In this document: positions 23,237 to 31,271 of the stretch, one piece after another | How positions within the stretch are numbered: position 1 is the stretch's first letter | How the letters are laid out: every line of letters starts with the position of its first letter | From: Mageeibacillus sp. UBA1046 | Lineage (GTDB): Bacteria; Bacillota; Clostridia; Saccharofermentanales; DTU023 | DNA length: 31,498 bases | Direction: 5' to 3' | Assembly: GCA_002316595.1 (NCBI GenBank) | Contig: DCDV01000025.1 | Span: forward strand, 815 to 32,312 | Program-made: the position numbers and the translations under genes | The notes under the pieces: model-generated | Seen by the model: only the letters and a program-made list of their open reading frames with translations | Told to the model about the DNA's origin: nothing | The model's database searches: none

Positions 23237-23249
23237 CTAAACGGTTTAG
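23237..23249. promoter_or_regulatory. Perfect dyad CTAAACGGTTTAG, candidate operator
   Basis: Six-bp arms CTAAAC/GTTTAG around a single G, located 25 bp upstream of the -35 box of the agu promoter. The arms are the same half-site found in the 23-bp repeats and the 22877-22905 dyads. Confidence 0.55.
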
Positions 23250-23273
23250 ATATGTAAGGTAGGAACGTATTTG

Positions 23274-23301
23274 TTGACCTCTGGCAGATTGAAATTATGT
23301 T
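23274..23301 (+). promoter_or_regulatory. Candidate promoter of rpiR-agu operon
   Basis: -35 TTGACC at 23274-23279, 16-nt spacer, -10 TATGTT at 23296-23301. It gives a leader of about 110 nt that contains the 23341-23366 hairpin. Confidence 0.5.
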
Positions 23302-23340
23302 TGAACACGAAAAGCCTCTGACTCGGGAAACGCATAACTC

Positions 23341-23366
23341 ACGTCAGATCACAGGGGCCCTGACGT
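23341..23366 (+). promoter_or_regulatory. Leader hairpin upstream of rpiR
   Basis: ACGTCAG (23341-23347) pairs with CTGACGT (23360-23366), a perfect 7-bp stem with a 12-nt GC-rich loop. No T-tract follows directly. It may be a dyad operator or an mRNA structure. Confidence 0.4.
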
Positions 23367-23421
23367 TCAAACGTTAAAAACTTCATTCTTAGTACCAGCA
23401 AAAGCAGGTGATGAAGTGCAG

Positions 23422-24243
23422 ATGGATTTCTTTAAACGTAATCGTGACGAACTATCCCAGCTCAGTAAAGCGGAAGCGGAACTGTTTAACTATACATTGC
23501 GAAACATGCATATAGTTAAGAACATGAAAATTCGCGATTTTGCGCAAGCAAATTATGTCTCAACTTCAACAGTACTTAGATACGTGCGCAAGCTTGGCTT
23601 TGAAGGCTGGACAGACTTTCTGGAATCCGTCCGCAGCAGTGAAGAGTCTACTAGAAAACCACTGCTGCCTGACATTTTACATGAGAATTCCTACTACAAC
23701 GACTATCTGAAAAACATTATTGAAGCTATCAAGATTCTGACAATAAACGGCAATAAGCTGGAGCACTTCGATCAAATCATGAGCCGTTACCCTCATATCT
23801 TTATTCTCAGCCGCGGACTTAGCGGCGAAGTTGGAGCCTATGCCAGCCATCTATTAAAATCGATCGGCTACGATGTTGAGATTTTGATGCATGACTATGA
23901 ATTATTCTCTGTGATGCGGCGCATCAAACGCGAAGACATGCTTCTTGTTTTCTCATACTCCGGCAACAACTCTACTATTGTTTCTTATTTGGAGCAGATA
24001 CTCAGCGTCTCTACTCCTACAATTGTCTCTGTAACCCGTTCGGACAATAATATTATTCAAAATCTAAGTGATCTTAATTTTTATATTTTTGCTGATGAAA
24101 TTGATTTTCTCGGCAATGATGTTACTTCACGCTGCGGAATGATTGCTGTGCTGGAGATTTTGCTTTACAAGTATATTACCAGGCAAAAACACAGTTATGA
24201 TAATTTGACGTTGTCCGAACATCTGCAGGATGGAGGAGAATAA
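23422..24243 (+). CDS. RpiR/MurR-family regulator with SIS domain (candidate agu regulator)
   Basis: A transcription factor with the RpiR layout: an N-terminal helix-turn-helix (about 1-75; MKIRDFAQANYVSTSTVLRYVRKLGFEGW) and a C-terminal SIS domain (about 105-250; HIFILSRGLSGEVGAYASHLL, LLVFSYSGNNSTIVSYL), which usually binds phosphosugars. I prefer ATG 23422 (MDFFKRN); GTG 23416 two codons earlier is possible since AGGTGA lies 4 nt from it and 10 nt from the ATG. It leads the agmatine deiminase gene by 85 nt with no terminator, so it likely regulates that operon. Known agmatine operon regulators are mostly LuxR-type, so an RpiR here, if confirmed, would be a variation. Confidence 0.85.
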   Translation: MDFFKRNRDELSQLSKAEAELFNYTLRNMHIVKNMKIRDFAQANYVSTSTVLRYVRKLGFEGWTDFLESVRSSEESTRKPLLPDILHENSYYNDYLKNIIEAIKILTINGNKLEHFDQIMSRYPHIFILSRGLSGEVGAYASHLLKSIGYDVEILMHDYELFSVMRRIKREDMLLVFSYSGNNSTIVSYLEQILSVSTPTIVSVTRSDNNIIQNLSDLNFYIFADEIDFLGNDVTSRCGMIAVLEILLYKYITRQKHSYDNLTLSEHLQDGGE

Positions 24244-24328
24244 TATGGATTAGTTCCAGATACTTACTATTGTTTCTATCAGTTTAATTGTTTATCAGGA
24301 ATTTGACAACTTATTAAGGAGGATAAGA

Positions 24329-25423
24329 ATGGCAAAAAGAATTGACAGCACTCCCAAAGCAGACGGCTATAGAATGCCTGGGGAGTATGAACCACAAGAA
24401 AAGATGTGGATGCTCTGGCCGGAGCGTCCGGATAACTGGCGCAATGGCGGAAAACCCGCCCAGAAAGCTTTCATAAAGATTGCTGAAGCTTACAGCCGTT
24501 TTGTACCCGTAACAATGGGAGTTAATAGTGGCCAATACGCCAATGCCCGCAACATGCTCCCTCCGGAAGTCCGTGTAGTCGAGATATCTAATGACGATTC
24601 CTGGATTCGAGACTGCGGTCCGTCTTTTGTTATAAATGACAAAGGTGACGTGCGCGGAGTTGACTGGGATTTCAATGCCTGGGGCGGCCTGGTGGATGGT
24701 CTTTATTTCCCCTGGGATCAAGACGAGTTAGTTGCTCGCAAAGTGTGTGAGATTGAGAATATCGACAGCTACAAAGTCGCGGGTTTTGTAATGGAAGGCG
24801 GTTCTTTCCATGTAGATGGAGAAGGAACTCTTATCACGACTGAGATGTGCCTTTTATCTGAAGGACGCAATCCCCATCTCAGCAAAGAAGAAATCGAACA
24901 ATATCTCAAAGATTATCTGAATCTGGAAAAAATTATCTGGCTGCCGGATGGTATTGATCCCGAAGAGACTAATGGCCATGTTGATGACGTTGCCTGTTTC
25001 GCTCGTCCGGGAGAAGTAATCTGCATATATACCGAGGATGAGGACCATCCTTACTATGATGCAGCCCAGAAGGCTTACAAAGTTCTGAGCGAAGCTACAG
25101 ATGCTAAAGGCCGCAAACTCAAAGTGCATAAGCTGGCTGTCCCCAAAGAAATGGTTCGCATCACGGGAGCAGACGGTATCGACTATGTCGAAGGAACAAT
25201 GCCGCGGGAAGAAGGTGAGATGGCTATCGCATCTTATCTGAACTTTGGTTTAGTCAATGGCGGGATCATCTTCCCACAGTTCGGCGATGAACACGATGAG
25301 CTAGCTATGGAGCAGATTAAAGCTATCTTCCCCGATTACGAAGTAGTAGGAGTCCGTTCCGAAGAAGTCGCTTACGGCGGCGGTAATATTCACTGCATAT
25401 CGCAGCAGCAGCCTAAAGGCTAA
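24329..25423 (+). CDS. aguA: Agmatine deiminase
   Basis: Hydrolyses agmatine to N-carbamoylputrescine and ammonia in the cytosol. The 364-residue length is standard for the guanidino-group-modifying (pentein) family. Signature segments: MPGEYEPQEKMWMLWPERPDNWR at the N-terminus, DDSWIRDCGPSFV, DWDFNAWGG, MEGGSFHVDGEGT, ETNGHVDDVACF carrying the catalytic His/Asp, and the nucleophile Cys356 in GGGNIHCISQQQP. All catalytic positions appear intact. AAGGAGGA precedes ATG 24329. It forms an operon with the downstream antiporter (18-nt gap), an NhaC gene and putrescine carbamoyltransferase, and probably with rpiR upstream. Confidence 0.96.
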   Translation: MAKRIDSTPKADGYRMPGEYEPQEKMWMLWPERPDNWRNGGKPAQKAFIKIAEAYSRFVPVTMGVNSGQYANARNMLPPEVRVVEISNDDSWIRDCGPSFVINDKGDVRGVDWDFNAWGGLVDGLYFPWDQDELVARKVCEIENIDSYKVAGFVMEGGSFHVDGEGTLITTEMCLLSEGRNPHLSKEEIEQYLKDYLNLEKIIWLPDGIDPEETNGHVDDVACFARPGEVICIYTEDEDHPYYDAAQKAYKVLSEATDAKGRKLKVHKLAVPKEMVRITGADGIDYVEGTMPREEGEMAIASYLNFGLVNGGIIFPQFGDEHDELAMEQIKAIFPDYEVVGVRSEEVAYGGGNIHCISQQQPKG

Positions 25424-25441
25424 TGCAAGAAGAGGAGCGTT

Positions 25442-26806
25442 ATGAATAATACAACTACTAAGAAAATTAACTTAACTCAAACAGTTCTGTTTACTGTTGC
25501 CAGTATTCTAGTTCTCGATTCATTCGTCGCGCCGTCGATTATAGGTGTATCATCGATCACAATGTGGATTTTGATGGCTATTATATTCTTTATTCCCTAC
25601 GGGCTGTTATCCGCAGAGCTAGGCGCAACATACCCGGACGATGGCGGCATTGTCAGCTGGGTGGGCCGCGCCTTTGGTGAGTTCCCCAGCGTCCTTGTCG
25701 GCTGGATGTACTGGATCAATGTGGCCTTCTGGATGCCCGCGGTCTTTACCGCTTTTTCCGGCTGGCTTACTCTGGGTGTATTCCCGGATATGAGCATGTT
25801 CCTGCAAGGCGCTATCGCTGTAGTTATGTGCTGGGTAGTAGTCTACATCGGCGTCCGCGGCATCGATCTTTCAGTCCTGGTATCAAACATCATGGCGATT
25901 CTCAAGATGTCAATTCTGCTTATTTTTGGAATCCTCGGTGTTGTTTACGCGATCAAGAATGGGACTGCCAACGACTTCTCGTCACTGCAAAACTGGATAC
26001 CCAGCTGGGATAATACCCTGATCTATGGTGCAGTCATCGTCTATAATCTGATGGGTTTCGAGCTGATCGGTTCTATCGGCAGTAAAATCGAAAATCCCAA
26101 ACGTACTATTCCGCTCATGACAGTAATTGCCGGCGCTGCCATTACTTTCTTGTATGCCTTCGGCACATTCGGCGTTCTGGCGGCGTTGCCTGCTAATGAG
26201 GTTGATACGGTTGACGGCTTTGTCTATGCTTTGTATGAACTCTGTTCTATCTTCGGTTCAGCACAAGGTGCGATCTTCACAGTACTAATCCTGGCATCAA
26301 TCATTACTTTAGTGGCCAATATGATCACCTGGGCAATGGGAGCCAACGAGTCTTTCATGGCTGCAGACCTGGATAAGAGATCCAGGCTTCTTGGCCATCG
26401 TCATAAGAAATACGGCACAGCCGATAACCTCTACTACATCATGGGGACCGTCTCGACCATCCTCATCATTCTGAATTACGCGCTGTCAGGCGATGCGAAT
26501 GATATTTTCTGGACCATATTCTCATTTGCCTCGATCGTCTTCCTGGCGAACTATCTCTTCATGTTCCCGGCTGCGATTAAACTGAAGTACACTGATGACA
26601 CTCCGCGAGAATACTCTGTTCCGGGAGGAAAATTCGGTATGTGGGTTGCATTTATCCTCTGCACTTTCTTTGTCGGACTGGCTATTTACTTCCTGATCGA
26701 CTGGGATTTCTCAGCCTATCCGTTCTGGATGCAGCTCATTGGCGTCATATTGACAGTATTCACCGGTTGGCTCCTGTATAAGGCCGGCAAAAAGAAATCA
26801 GCCTGA
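25442..26806 (+). CDS. aguD: APC-family agmatine/putrescine antiporter
   Basis: A 454-residue integral membrane protein with about 12 hydrophobic segments and APC-superfamily features: an unwound first helix around VASILVLDSFVAPSIIG, GLLSAELGATYPDDGGIVSWV (consensus AELGxxxPxxGG) and LMGFELIGSIGSKIENPKRTIP. Position directly after aguA and before putrescine carbamoyltransferase makes agmatine-for-putrescine exchange the best prediction; a glutamate or other amino acid antiporter would look similar. GAGGAG precedes ATG 25442. Exchange of agmatine for putrescine would feed the deiminase pathway without net energy cost. Confidence 0.83.
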   Translation: MNNTTTKKINLTQTVLFTVASILVLDSFVAPSIIGVSSITMWILMAIIFFIPYGLLSAELGATYPDDGGIVSWVGRAFGEFPSVLVGWMYWINVAFWMPAVFTAFSGWLTLGVFPDMSMFLQGAIAVVMCWVVVYIGVRGIDLSVLVSNIMAILKMSILLIFGILGVVYAIKNGTANDFSSLQNWIPSWDNTLIYGAVIVYNLMGFELIGSIGSKIENPKRTIPLMTVIAGAAITFLYAFGTFGVLAALPANEVDTVDGFVYALYELCSIFGSAQGAIFTVLILASIITLVANMITWAMGANESFMAADLDKRSRLLGHRHKKYGTADNLYYIMGTVSTILIILNYALSGDANDIFWTIFSFASIVFLANYLFMFPAAIKLKYTDDTPREYSVPGGKFGMWVAFILCTFFVGLAIYFLIDWDFSAYPFWMQLIGVILTVFTGWLLYKAGKKKSA

Positions 26807-26833
26807 TGATTGAAGCTCAGAAAGGGATTCGCT

Positions 26834-28633
26834 ATGAAGACGAGACTTCGTAAAGTAGTAGCTGTCCTGCTCTGTTTGGTCGCCGCGGGGCTCGTCCTGT
26901 ATCTTGCTTTGGCAGGAGACAGGTACCCCGGCCCCGCGGACCCTGATCAATTGGGCAGAGAGCTTGGAATACTCTCCTTGCTGCCACCTGTTCTTGCGGT
27001 CGCGCTGGCCTTTTTGACTGCTGACGTGGTTGTCTCGCTGCTGATAGGTTTTGTCAGCGGTGTGGCCATGCTGATGGTCTTGGGAGATCAGGTAACCGGG
27101 CCTGTAAGTTTTTTCAGCCAGACCTTTACTAACAGTGTCAGAGCTATAGTAGATACCAGCTCTAACTGGGATTATGCTGCAGTACTCATTCTCTGCCTGG
27201 CAGTCGGAGGTTTGGTTGGTGTTATTCGCGCTTCTCATGGTTTCGATGCTTTGGCGCACAGAGTTAGTCCGCGTATCAACACAGTCCGCAAGGCTAATTA
27301 CCTCAATCAATTGCTGGGCATAATGATCTTTTTTGATGATTACGCCAATGCTTTAATCAATGGTCCTGTCATGCAGCCTATTACGGACAGAATGAAAATC
27401 TCCCGTGAGAAGCTGGCTTTCATTGTAGACTCAACTGCAGCGCCGGTAGTGAGTATCGCGTTGGTATCAAGCTGGGTGGCTGTGGAAGTATCTGTAATTA
27501 ACCAGGGATTGGCAGAAGCCGGCATTGCAGGATCAGGCTACAGCCTGTTTCTGCGCAGCATTCCTTTTTGCTTCTATTGTCTCTTCGCTATCCTGTTTGT
27601 TTTTTTGAACTCTACCACACAGCGTGATTACGGACCTATGCTTAAGGCTGAAACGCGGGCCCGCAGCGGGCAGGTAGTAAATCAGAGAATTGATTTTGTC
27701 CGCGGCGAGACTGAGTCAGTCAGCTCTGAGAAAGAAAAAGATCCTGAAATGGAACTGTCTGATCCCGGACGCCGTATAGCGGTTGTAATCGTGCCGATCT
27801 TAATTTTCATACTTACGGCGTTGTTTGGATTCTATTTTGATGGCCGCAGCAATGCTATTGAAAGCGGTCTCCTGCAGGCGGATGCTCCGTTTAATTTGAA
27901 CTCAATTGTAATCGCCTTCGAAAACACAGATACGATATTTCTGGTTTTGGTGGCAGCCGCTTTCGCCAGCGTTGTCGCGCTGATATTGGGCAGGGTGTTC
28001 AAACTGTTTAAGCTCTCGGATGGCGTGCAGACCTGGGTTGACGGTGCCTCATCAATGGTGATAACAGTTATTGTTCTGGTTCTGGCCTGGTCCCTTGCCG
28101 ATGTAATTGCTCGTTTGGGCACGATCAGTTATATAGTCCAGCTGGTTACTCTCAATGTAGCCTGGTGGCTGGTGCCCAGCCTGCTATTTGTCGCCTGCAT
28201 GCTTACCTCTTACGCGGCAGGCAGCTTTGGCGCCATGTTTATTGCCATGCCGATGGCTGTCCCGATAGCATATGAGATAATGCAGGCGCAGCCGGGAGTC
28301 GTACCGGAAACCTATATGCCTATTTGCATTGCCGCTGTTATCTCGGGTGGCGTATTCGGTGATCATGCCTCGCCCTTGACTGATTGCACGATTCTCTCTG
28401 CTTTCAGCTCCGGCTGCGAAATCATGGATCACGTTCGCACTCAACTGCCCTATGCCATGCTGGTTGCCACTGTTTCCGTCATTTTTGGATTGATACCTGC
28501 GACATTGTGGAATCTGCCTTTCTGGGCCAGCCTTCTGTCAGGCAGCGCCGTCATGTTCGCTGTTTTACGTGTCTTCGGCAAGAACCCTGACAGAGAGTAC
28601 CGAAAGATAAGCCAAGAGAATGCGAATTCATGA
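26834..28633 (+). CDS. NhaC-family Na+/H+ antiporter-like transporter
   Basis: A 600-residue membrane protein of the NhaC (PF03553) family with about 12 or more hydrophobic segments. Two family motifs are clear: GIMIFFDDYANALINGPVMQP with conserved acidic residues in the middle of the membrane, and SGGVFGDHASPLTDCTILSA near the C-terminus. A cytosolic hydrophilic loop (about 283-312) has many Glu/Lys. I start at ATG 26834, with AAAGGG 8 nt upstream, rather than the TTG 24 nt earlier that abuts the aguD stop. Genes of this family often accompany arginine/ornithine or amino-acid pathways and may carry amino acids or polyamines instead of Na+; its place between aguD and ptcA hints at that. Confidence 0.85.
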   Translation: MKTRLRKVVAVLLCLVAAGLVLYLALAGDRYPGPADPDQLGRELGILSLLPPVLAVALAFLTADVVVSLLIGFVSGVAMLMVLGDQVTGPVSFFSQTFTNSVRAIVDTSSNWDYAAVLILCLAVGGLVGVIRASHGFDALAHRVSPRINTVRKANYLNQLLGIMIFFDDYANALINGPVMQPITDRMKISREKLAFIVDSTAAPVVSIALVSSWVAVEVSVINQGLAEAGIAGSGYSLFLRSIPFCFYCLFAILFVFLNSTTQRDYGPMLKAETRARSGQVVNQRIDFVRGETESVSSEKEKDPEMELSDPGRRIAVVIVPILIFILTALFGFYFDGRSNAIESGLLQADAPFNLNSIVIAFENTDTIFLVLVAAAFASVVALILGRVFKLFKLSDGVQTWVDGASSMVITVIVLVLAWSLADVIARLGTISYIVQLVTLNVAWWLVPSLLFVACMLTSYAAGSFGAMFIAMPMAVPIAYEIMQAQPGVVPETYMPICIAAVISGGVFGDHASPLTDCTILSAFSSGCEIMDHVRTQLPYAMLVATVSVIFGLIPATLWNLPFWASLLSGSAVMFAVLRVFGKNPDREYRKISQENANS

Positions 28634-28638
28634 CGAAC

Positions 28639-28690
28639 GCTTACAGCTTACACTTACAGCTTATACTTACAGCTAATACTTACAGCTAAT
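28639..28690. repeat. 13-bp tandem repeat (4 copies) upstream of ptcA
   Basis: Four units at 28639, 28652, 28665 and 28678, consensus ACTTACAGCTAAT with minor differences (the first two end TTAC and TTAT). It directly follows the NhaC stop and lies 65 nt ahead of the ptcA start. Confidence 0.85.
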
Positions 28691-28755
28691 ACAAGGTGAA
28701 AACCTGTTTAATATACGCATCAAAATATATTTAAAGAAATGGAAGGAATTTTGAA

Positions 28756-29766
28756 ATGAAAAAGGATTTTATTACTGTTCAAGATTTCACTAAAGAAGAG
28801 CTGATGGATATGATAAATCTCTCAATTGCCCTGAAAAAGGCAATCAAATCCGGCTATTACCCGCCGCTGATGCAGGATCTGACGCTGGGCATGATCTTCC
28901 AGCAGTCATCGACCCGCACCCGTGTGGCCTTCGAAACCGCTATGCAAAATCTAGGCGGCCATGCCCAGTATCTCGGGCCTGGAATGATTCAACTGGGAGC
29001 CCATGAGACGGTTGAGGATACCGGCAGAGTTTTATCGCAGCTGATTGACATTATTATGGCCAGGGTCATCGAGCATCAGACTGTCGTTGATCTGGCCGCT
29101 GCGTCAAGTATTCCGGTTATCAACGCCATGTCGGATAAGACTCACCCGACTCAGGCAATCGCCGATATCATTACTATCATCGAACACTTGCCTGACGGTA
29201 AGCGCCTGCAAGACTGTAAAGTGGTCTTTACCGGTGACGGCACGCAGGTTGCCGTATCTTTAGCCTATATCTGTACTCGTCTGGGCATGCACTTTGTTCA
29301 TTACGGGCCCAAAACTCATCATCTCAAGGAAGATGTGAGAGCTGCCATGGATGCCAATGTCAAGCTGTATGGCGGCAGCTGGGAAGTAACAGATGACCGC
29401 AATTCTGTACGGGAAGCGGACTTCTTCTACACGGATGTCTGGTATGGTCTCTACGAGGACGAACTGCCGGAAGATGAGCGTGTGCGTATTTTCCAAAAAT
29501 ACCAGATCAATCGCGAGTTGATGCAAATGGGCAATTTGGGAGCAAAATTTATGCACTGCCTGCCAGCCACCCGCGGCGAAGATGTCACTGACAAAGTGAT
29601 TGACTCTCCGGTTGCAATCTGCTGGGACCAAGCCGGCAACCGTCTGACTGCCATGCGCGGACTCCTGGTCTACTTTACACAGAACTTCCCGGTTCACACA
29701 GATATCGAGATCTGTGCGGCTAAAGAAGCTCTTGATGAAGAATTGGCCTATATCTTCGGTTTCTGA
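28756..29766 (+). CDS. ptcA: Putrescine carbamoyltransferase
   Basis: Phosphorolyses N-carbamoylputrescine to putrescine and carbamoyl phosphate, the energy-conserving step before carbamate kinase. The 336 residues match the Enterococcus faecalis enzyme in length and, from memory, in detail. The carbamoyl-phosphate loop is SSTRTR (51-56); HPTQA, DVWYGLYE and FMHCLPATRGEDVTD follow, and the YGLYE segment is typical of putrescine carbamoyltransferase where ornithine enzymes differ. A C-terminal helix (IEICAAKEALDEELAYIF) is also a mark of this subfamily. GGAAGG precedes ATG 28756. It is the last gene of the agu operon, followed by a strong terminator. No carbamate kinase gene accompanies it here. 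Confidence 0.94.
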   Translation: MKKDFITVQDFTKEELMDMINLSIALKKAIKSGYYPPLMQDLTLGMIFQQSSTRTRVAFETAMQNLGGHAQYLGPGMIQLGAHETVEDTGRVLSQLIDIIMARVIEHQTVVDLAAASSIPVINAMSDKTHPTQAIADIITIIEHLPDGKRLQDCKVVFTGDGTQVAVSLAYICTRLGMHFVHYGPKTHHLKEDVRAAMDANVKLYGGSWEVTDDRNSVREADFFYTDVWYGLYEDELPEDERVRIFQKYQINRELMQMGNLGAKFMHCLPATRGEDVTDKVIDSPVAICWDQAGNRLTAMRGLLVYFTQNFPVHTDIEICAAKEALDEELAYIFGF

Positions 29767-29886
29767 TCAGTGAAGTCAGTTTGAATTATCTCAGACTAAG
29801 GCGCCGCCTCCAGTCAGCTGTAAGAAAGAAGATCTGGCGAAGGCGCTTAGGAATGAGGTCGCCAAATCAATGCACGCATAAGTCAG

Positions 29887-29925
29887 CCGGGCACTTAGCT
29901 GTTAACCTAGTGCCCGGTAATTTTT
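29887..29925 (+). terminator. Rho-independent terminator of the agu operon
   Basis: CCGGGCACT (29887-29895) pairs with AGTGCCCGG (29909-29917) over 9 bp, with possible TAG/CTA extension in the loop, followed by TAATTTTT. Confidence 0.85.
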
Positions 29926-29990
29926 CCCGCAGATCCTTTGTATATGAAAATGATTGCGCGAAAGCCAAGAAATAAGTGAGAAGTTAGGCT

Positions 29991-30013
29991 TTCTCTTGTC
30001 TTATTGTTGGTAC
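29991..30013 (+). repeat. 23-bp direct repeat, first copy
   Basis: TTCTCTTGTCTTATTGTTGG followed by TAC, identical to the last 23 bases of the window. It lies 122 nt upstream of the ABC substrate-binding gene. Confidence 0.9.
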
Positions 30014-30135
30014 TTTGAGAGGATTGATTGCTAGCGGTGTGCATATTATTGAATTTTTATATTTCACTAGGCAATTATCCGTTATAGAGTTAATATCTAG
30101 GGTAATTTCAAAATTCAAAGAAGGAGGAACAGATC

Positions 30136-31203
30136 ATGAAAAGAGTGTTAAGTATCTTTGCTGTTTTGCTGGTTTTTGTTTTCATCATCAGCATAACTGC
30201 ATGCGGCACCAGCAACGAACCGGTCCAGCCGACCCAGTCTGACACAGATGAAGCCGGCGCAACGACAGATGACACCGGTACAGAATCGCTCCAGCCGACG
30301 ACCGAGTCAGCTACAGAAGGGAGCCAAGATTATTTTACGATCGGCATATCACAGCTGATACAGCATGACGCGCTTGACGGAGCAACTGAAGGTTTTAAAG
30401 ATGCCCTCACAGAAGAACTGGGAGATCAGGTGAGCTTTGACTATCAAAACGCTCAAGGCGATCCTAACACGGCCGCTTCAATCGCCAATGGATTTGTCGC
30501 CTCCAAGGTTGACCTTATACTGGCTAATGCCACTCCGTCTCTTCAGGCGGCGGCAACGGCTACTGCGGATATCCCTATTCTGGGGACTTCAATTACTGAG
30601 TACGGAGTAGCGCTTGGCATTGATGATTTCCAGGGACTGGTAGGCGGCAATGTCTCGGGTACTTCCGATCTTGCCCCGCTTGACGAACAGGCAGGCATTA
30701 TCAAAGAGATATTCCCGGACAAGGAAACCGTCGGACTTCTCTATTGTTCAGCTGAAGCCAACTCCCTCTACCAGATCAACACGATACAAACCTTCCTGGA
30801 AGAATTCGGTTATCGGGTTGAAGTCTATCCTTTCACTGACTCCAACGATCTGGCAGCCATCACAACTACTGCTGTCAGCGAGGTAGAAGTAATCTACGTG
30901 CCGACAGATAATACCGTAGCCTCTAACATCGGCTTGATTGATAACATCTGCCGGCCGGCAAAAATTCCTGTTGTAACCGGCGAGAAGGGCACCTGCGCAG
31001 TCAGCGGTGTAGCAACACTGTCGATTGATTACTATGACTTAGGTTATGCTACAGGGCAAATGGCTGTTAAGATACTCACGGGGCAGGCTGACATTTCAGA
31101 GATGCCTGTTGAGTATGCACCAAACTTTACCAAGATGTATAATCCGGAAATCTGCGCAGACCTTGGAATTACAGTCTCTGACGACTACGAGCCCATCGAA
31201 TAG
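30136..31203 (+). CDS. ABC transporter substrate-binding lipoprotein (ABC_sub_bind/TrpX-like)
   Basis: A 355-residue extracytoplasmic receptor. The signal peptide ends ITAC, making Cys23 the lipid anchor. A Thr/Ser/Glu-rich linker runs to about 65. The periplasmic-binding fold of the PF04392 type follows: FTIGISQLIQHDALDGATEGF, FDYQNAQGDPNTAASIANGFVA, DLILANATPSLQAAATAT, IPILGTSITEY, VGLLYCSAEANSLYQ, VIYVPTDNTVASN and the ending GYATGQMAVKIL. Relatives (TrpX and others) bind tryptophan or other small molecules. AAGGAGGA precedes ATG 30136. A strong terminator follows at once, so this gene is monocistronic; the permease and ATPase expected for it are not in the window and may lie past the right edge. 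The ligand is unknown. Confidence 0.9.
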   Translation: MKRVLSIFAVLLVFVFIISITACGTSNEPVQPTQSDTDEAGATTDDTGTESLQPTTESATEGSQDYFTIGISQLIQHDALDGATEGFKDALTEELGDQVSFDYQNAQGDPNTAASIANGFVASKVDLILANATPSLQAAATATADIPILGTSITEYGVALGIDDFQGLVGGNVSGTSDLAPLDEQAGIIKEIFPDKETVGLLYCSAEANSLYQINTIQTFLEEFGYRVEVYPFTDSNDLAAITTTAVSEVEVIYVPTDNTVASNIGLIDNICRPAKIPVVTGEKGTCAVSGVATLSIDYYDLGYATGQMAVKILTGQADISEMPVEYAPNFTKMYNPEICADLGITVSDDYEPIE

Positions 31204-31237
31204 ACAGAAGCCGGAACTAAACTTGTCAATTAATTGT

Positions 31238-31271
31238 TTCCCCGGGGGGCCGCACCCCCCGGGGAATTTTT
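31238..31271 (+). terminator. Strong rho-independent terminator after the ABC receptor gene
   Basis: A 12-bp, almost all G/C stem (5' arm 31238-31249, TTCCCCGGGGGG; 3' arm 31255-31266), a 5-nt loop CCGCA and five T at 31267-31271. Its 3' arm and T-tract are the beginning of the following 35-bp repeat. Confidence 0.92.

Larger units (their letters stand above)
22906..23415. other. Long intergenic region upstream of the rpiR-agu cluster
   Basis: No convincing gene in 510 bp. Contents: an imperfect structured element at 23127-23156 (GTTAC...GTAAC with inner CCC/GGG pairing), a dyad CTAAACGGTTTAG at 23237-23249, a promoter at 23274-23301, and a hairpin ACGTCAG/CTGACGT at 23341-23366 within the presumed leader. 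GATTATCTATTC and GATAATCTATTC occur about 70 bp apart. Confidence 0.5.
29767..30135 (+). other. Intergenic region between ptcA and the ABC receptor gene
   Basis: Contains an imperfect inverted repeat (CTAAGGCGCC near 29798-29807 against GGCGCTTAG near 29843-29851), the terminator at 29887-29925, and the 23-bp direct repeat at 29991-30013. AT-rich sequence at 30040-30080 probably carries the promoter of the next gene, though no clear boxes were found. Confidence 0.45.

Noticed and set aside
29781..29975. 64-codon plus-strand frame after ptcA
   Set aside because: Runs through the operon terminator and inverted repeat, has no ribosome binding site and implausible composition.
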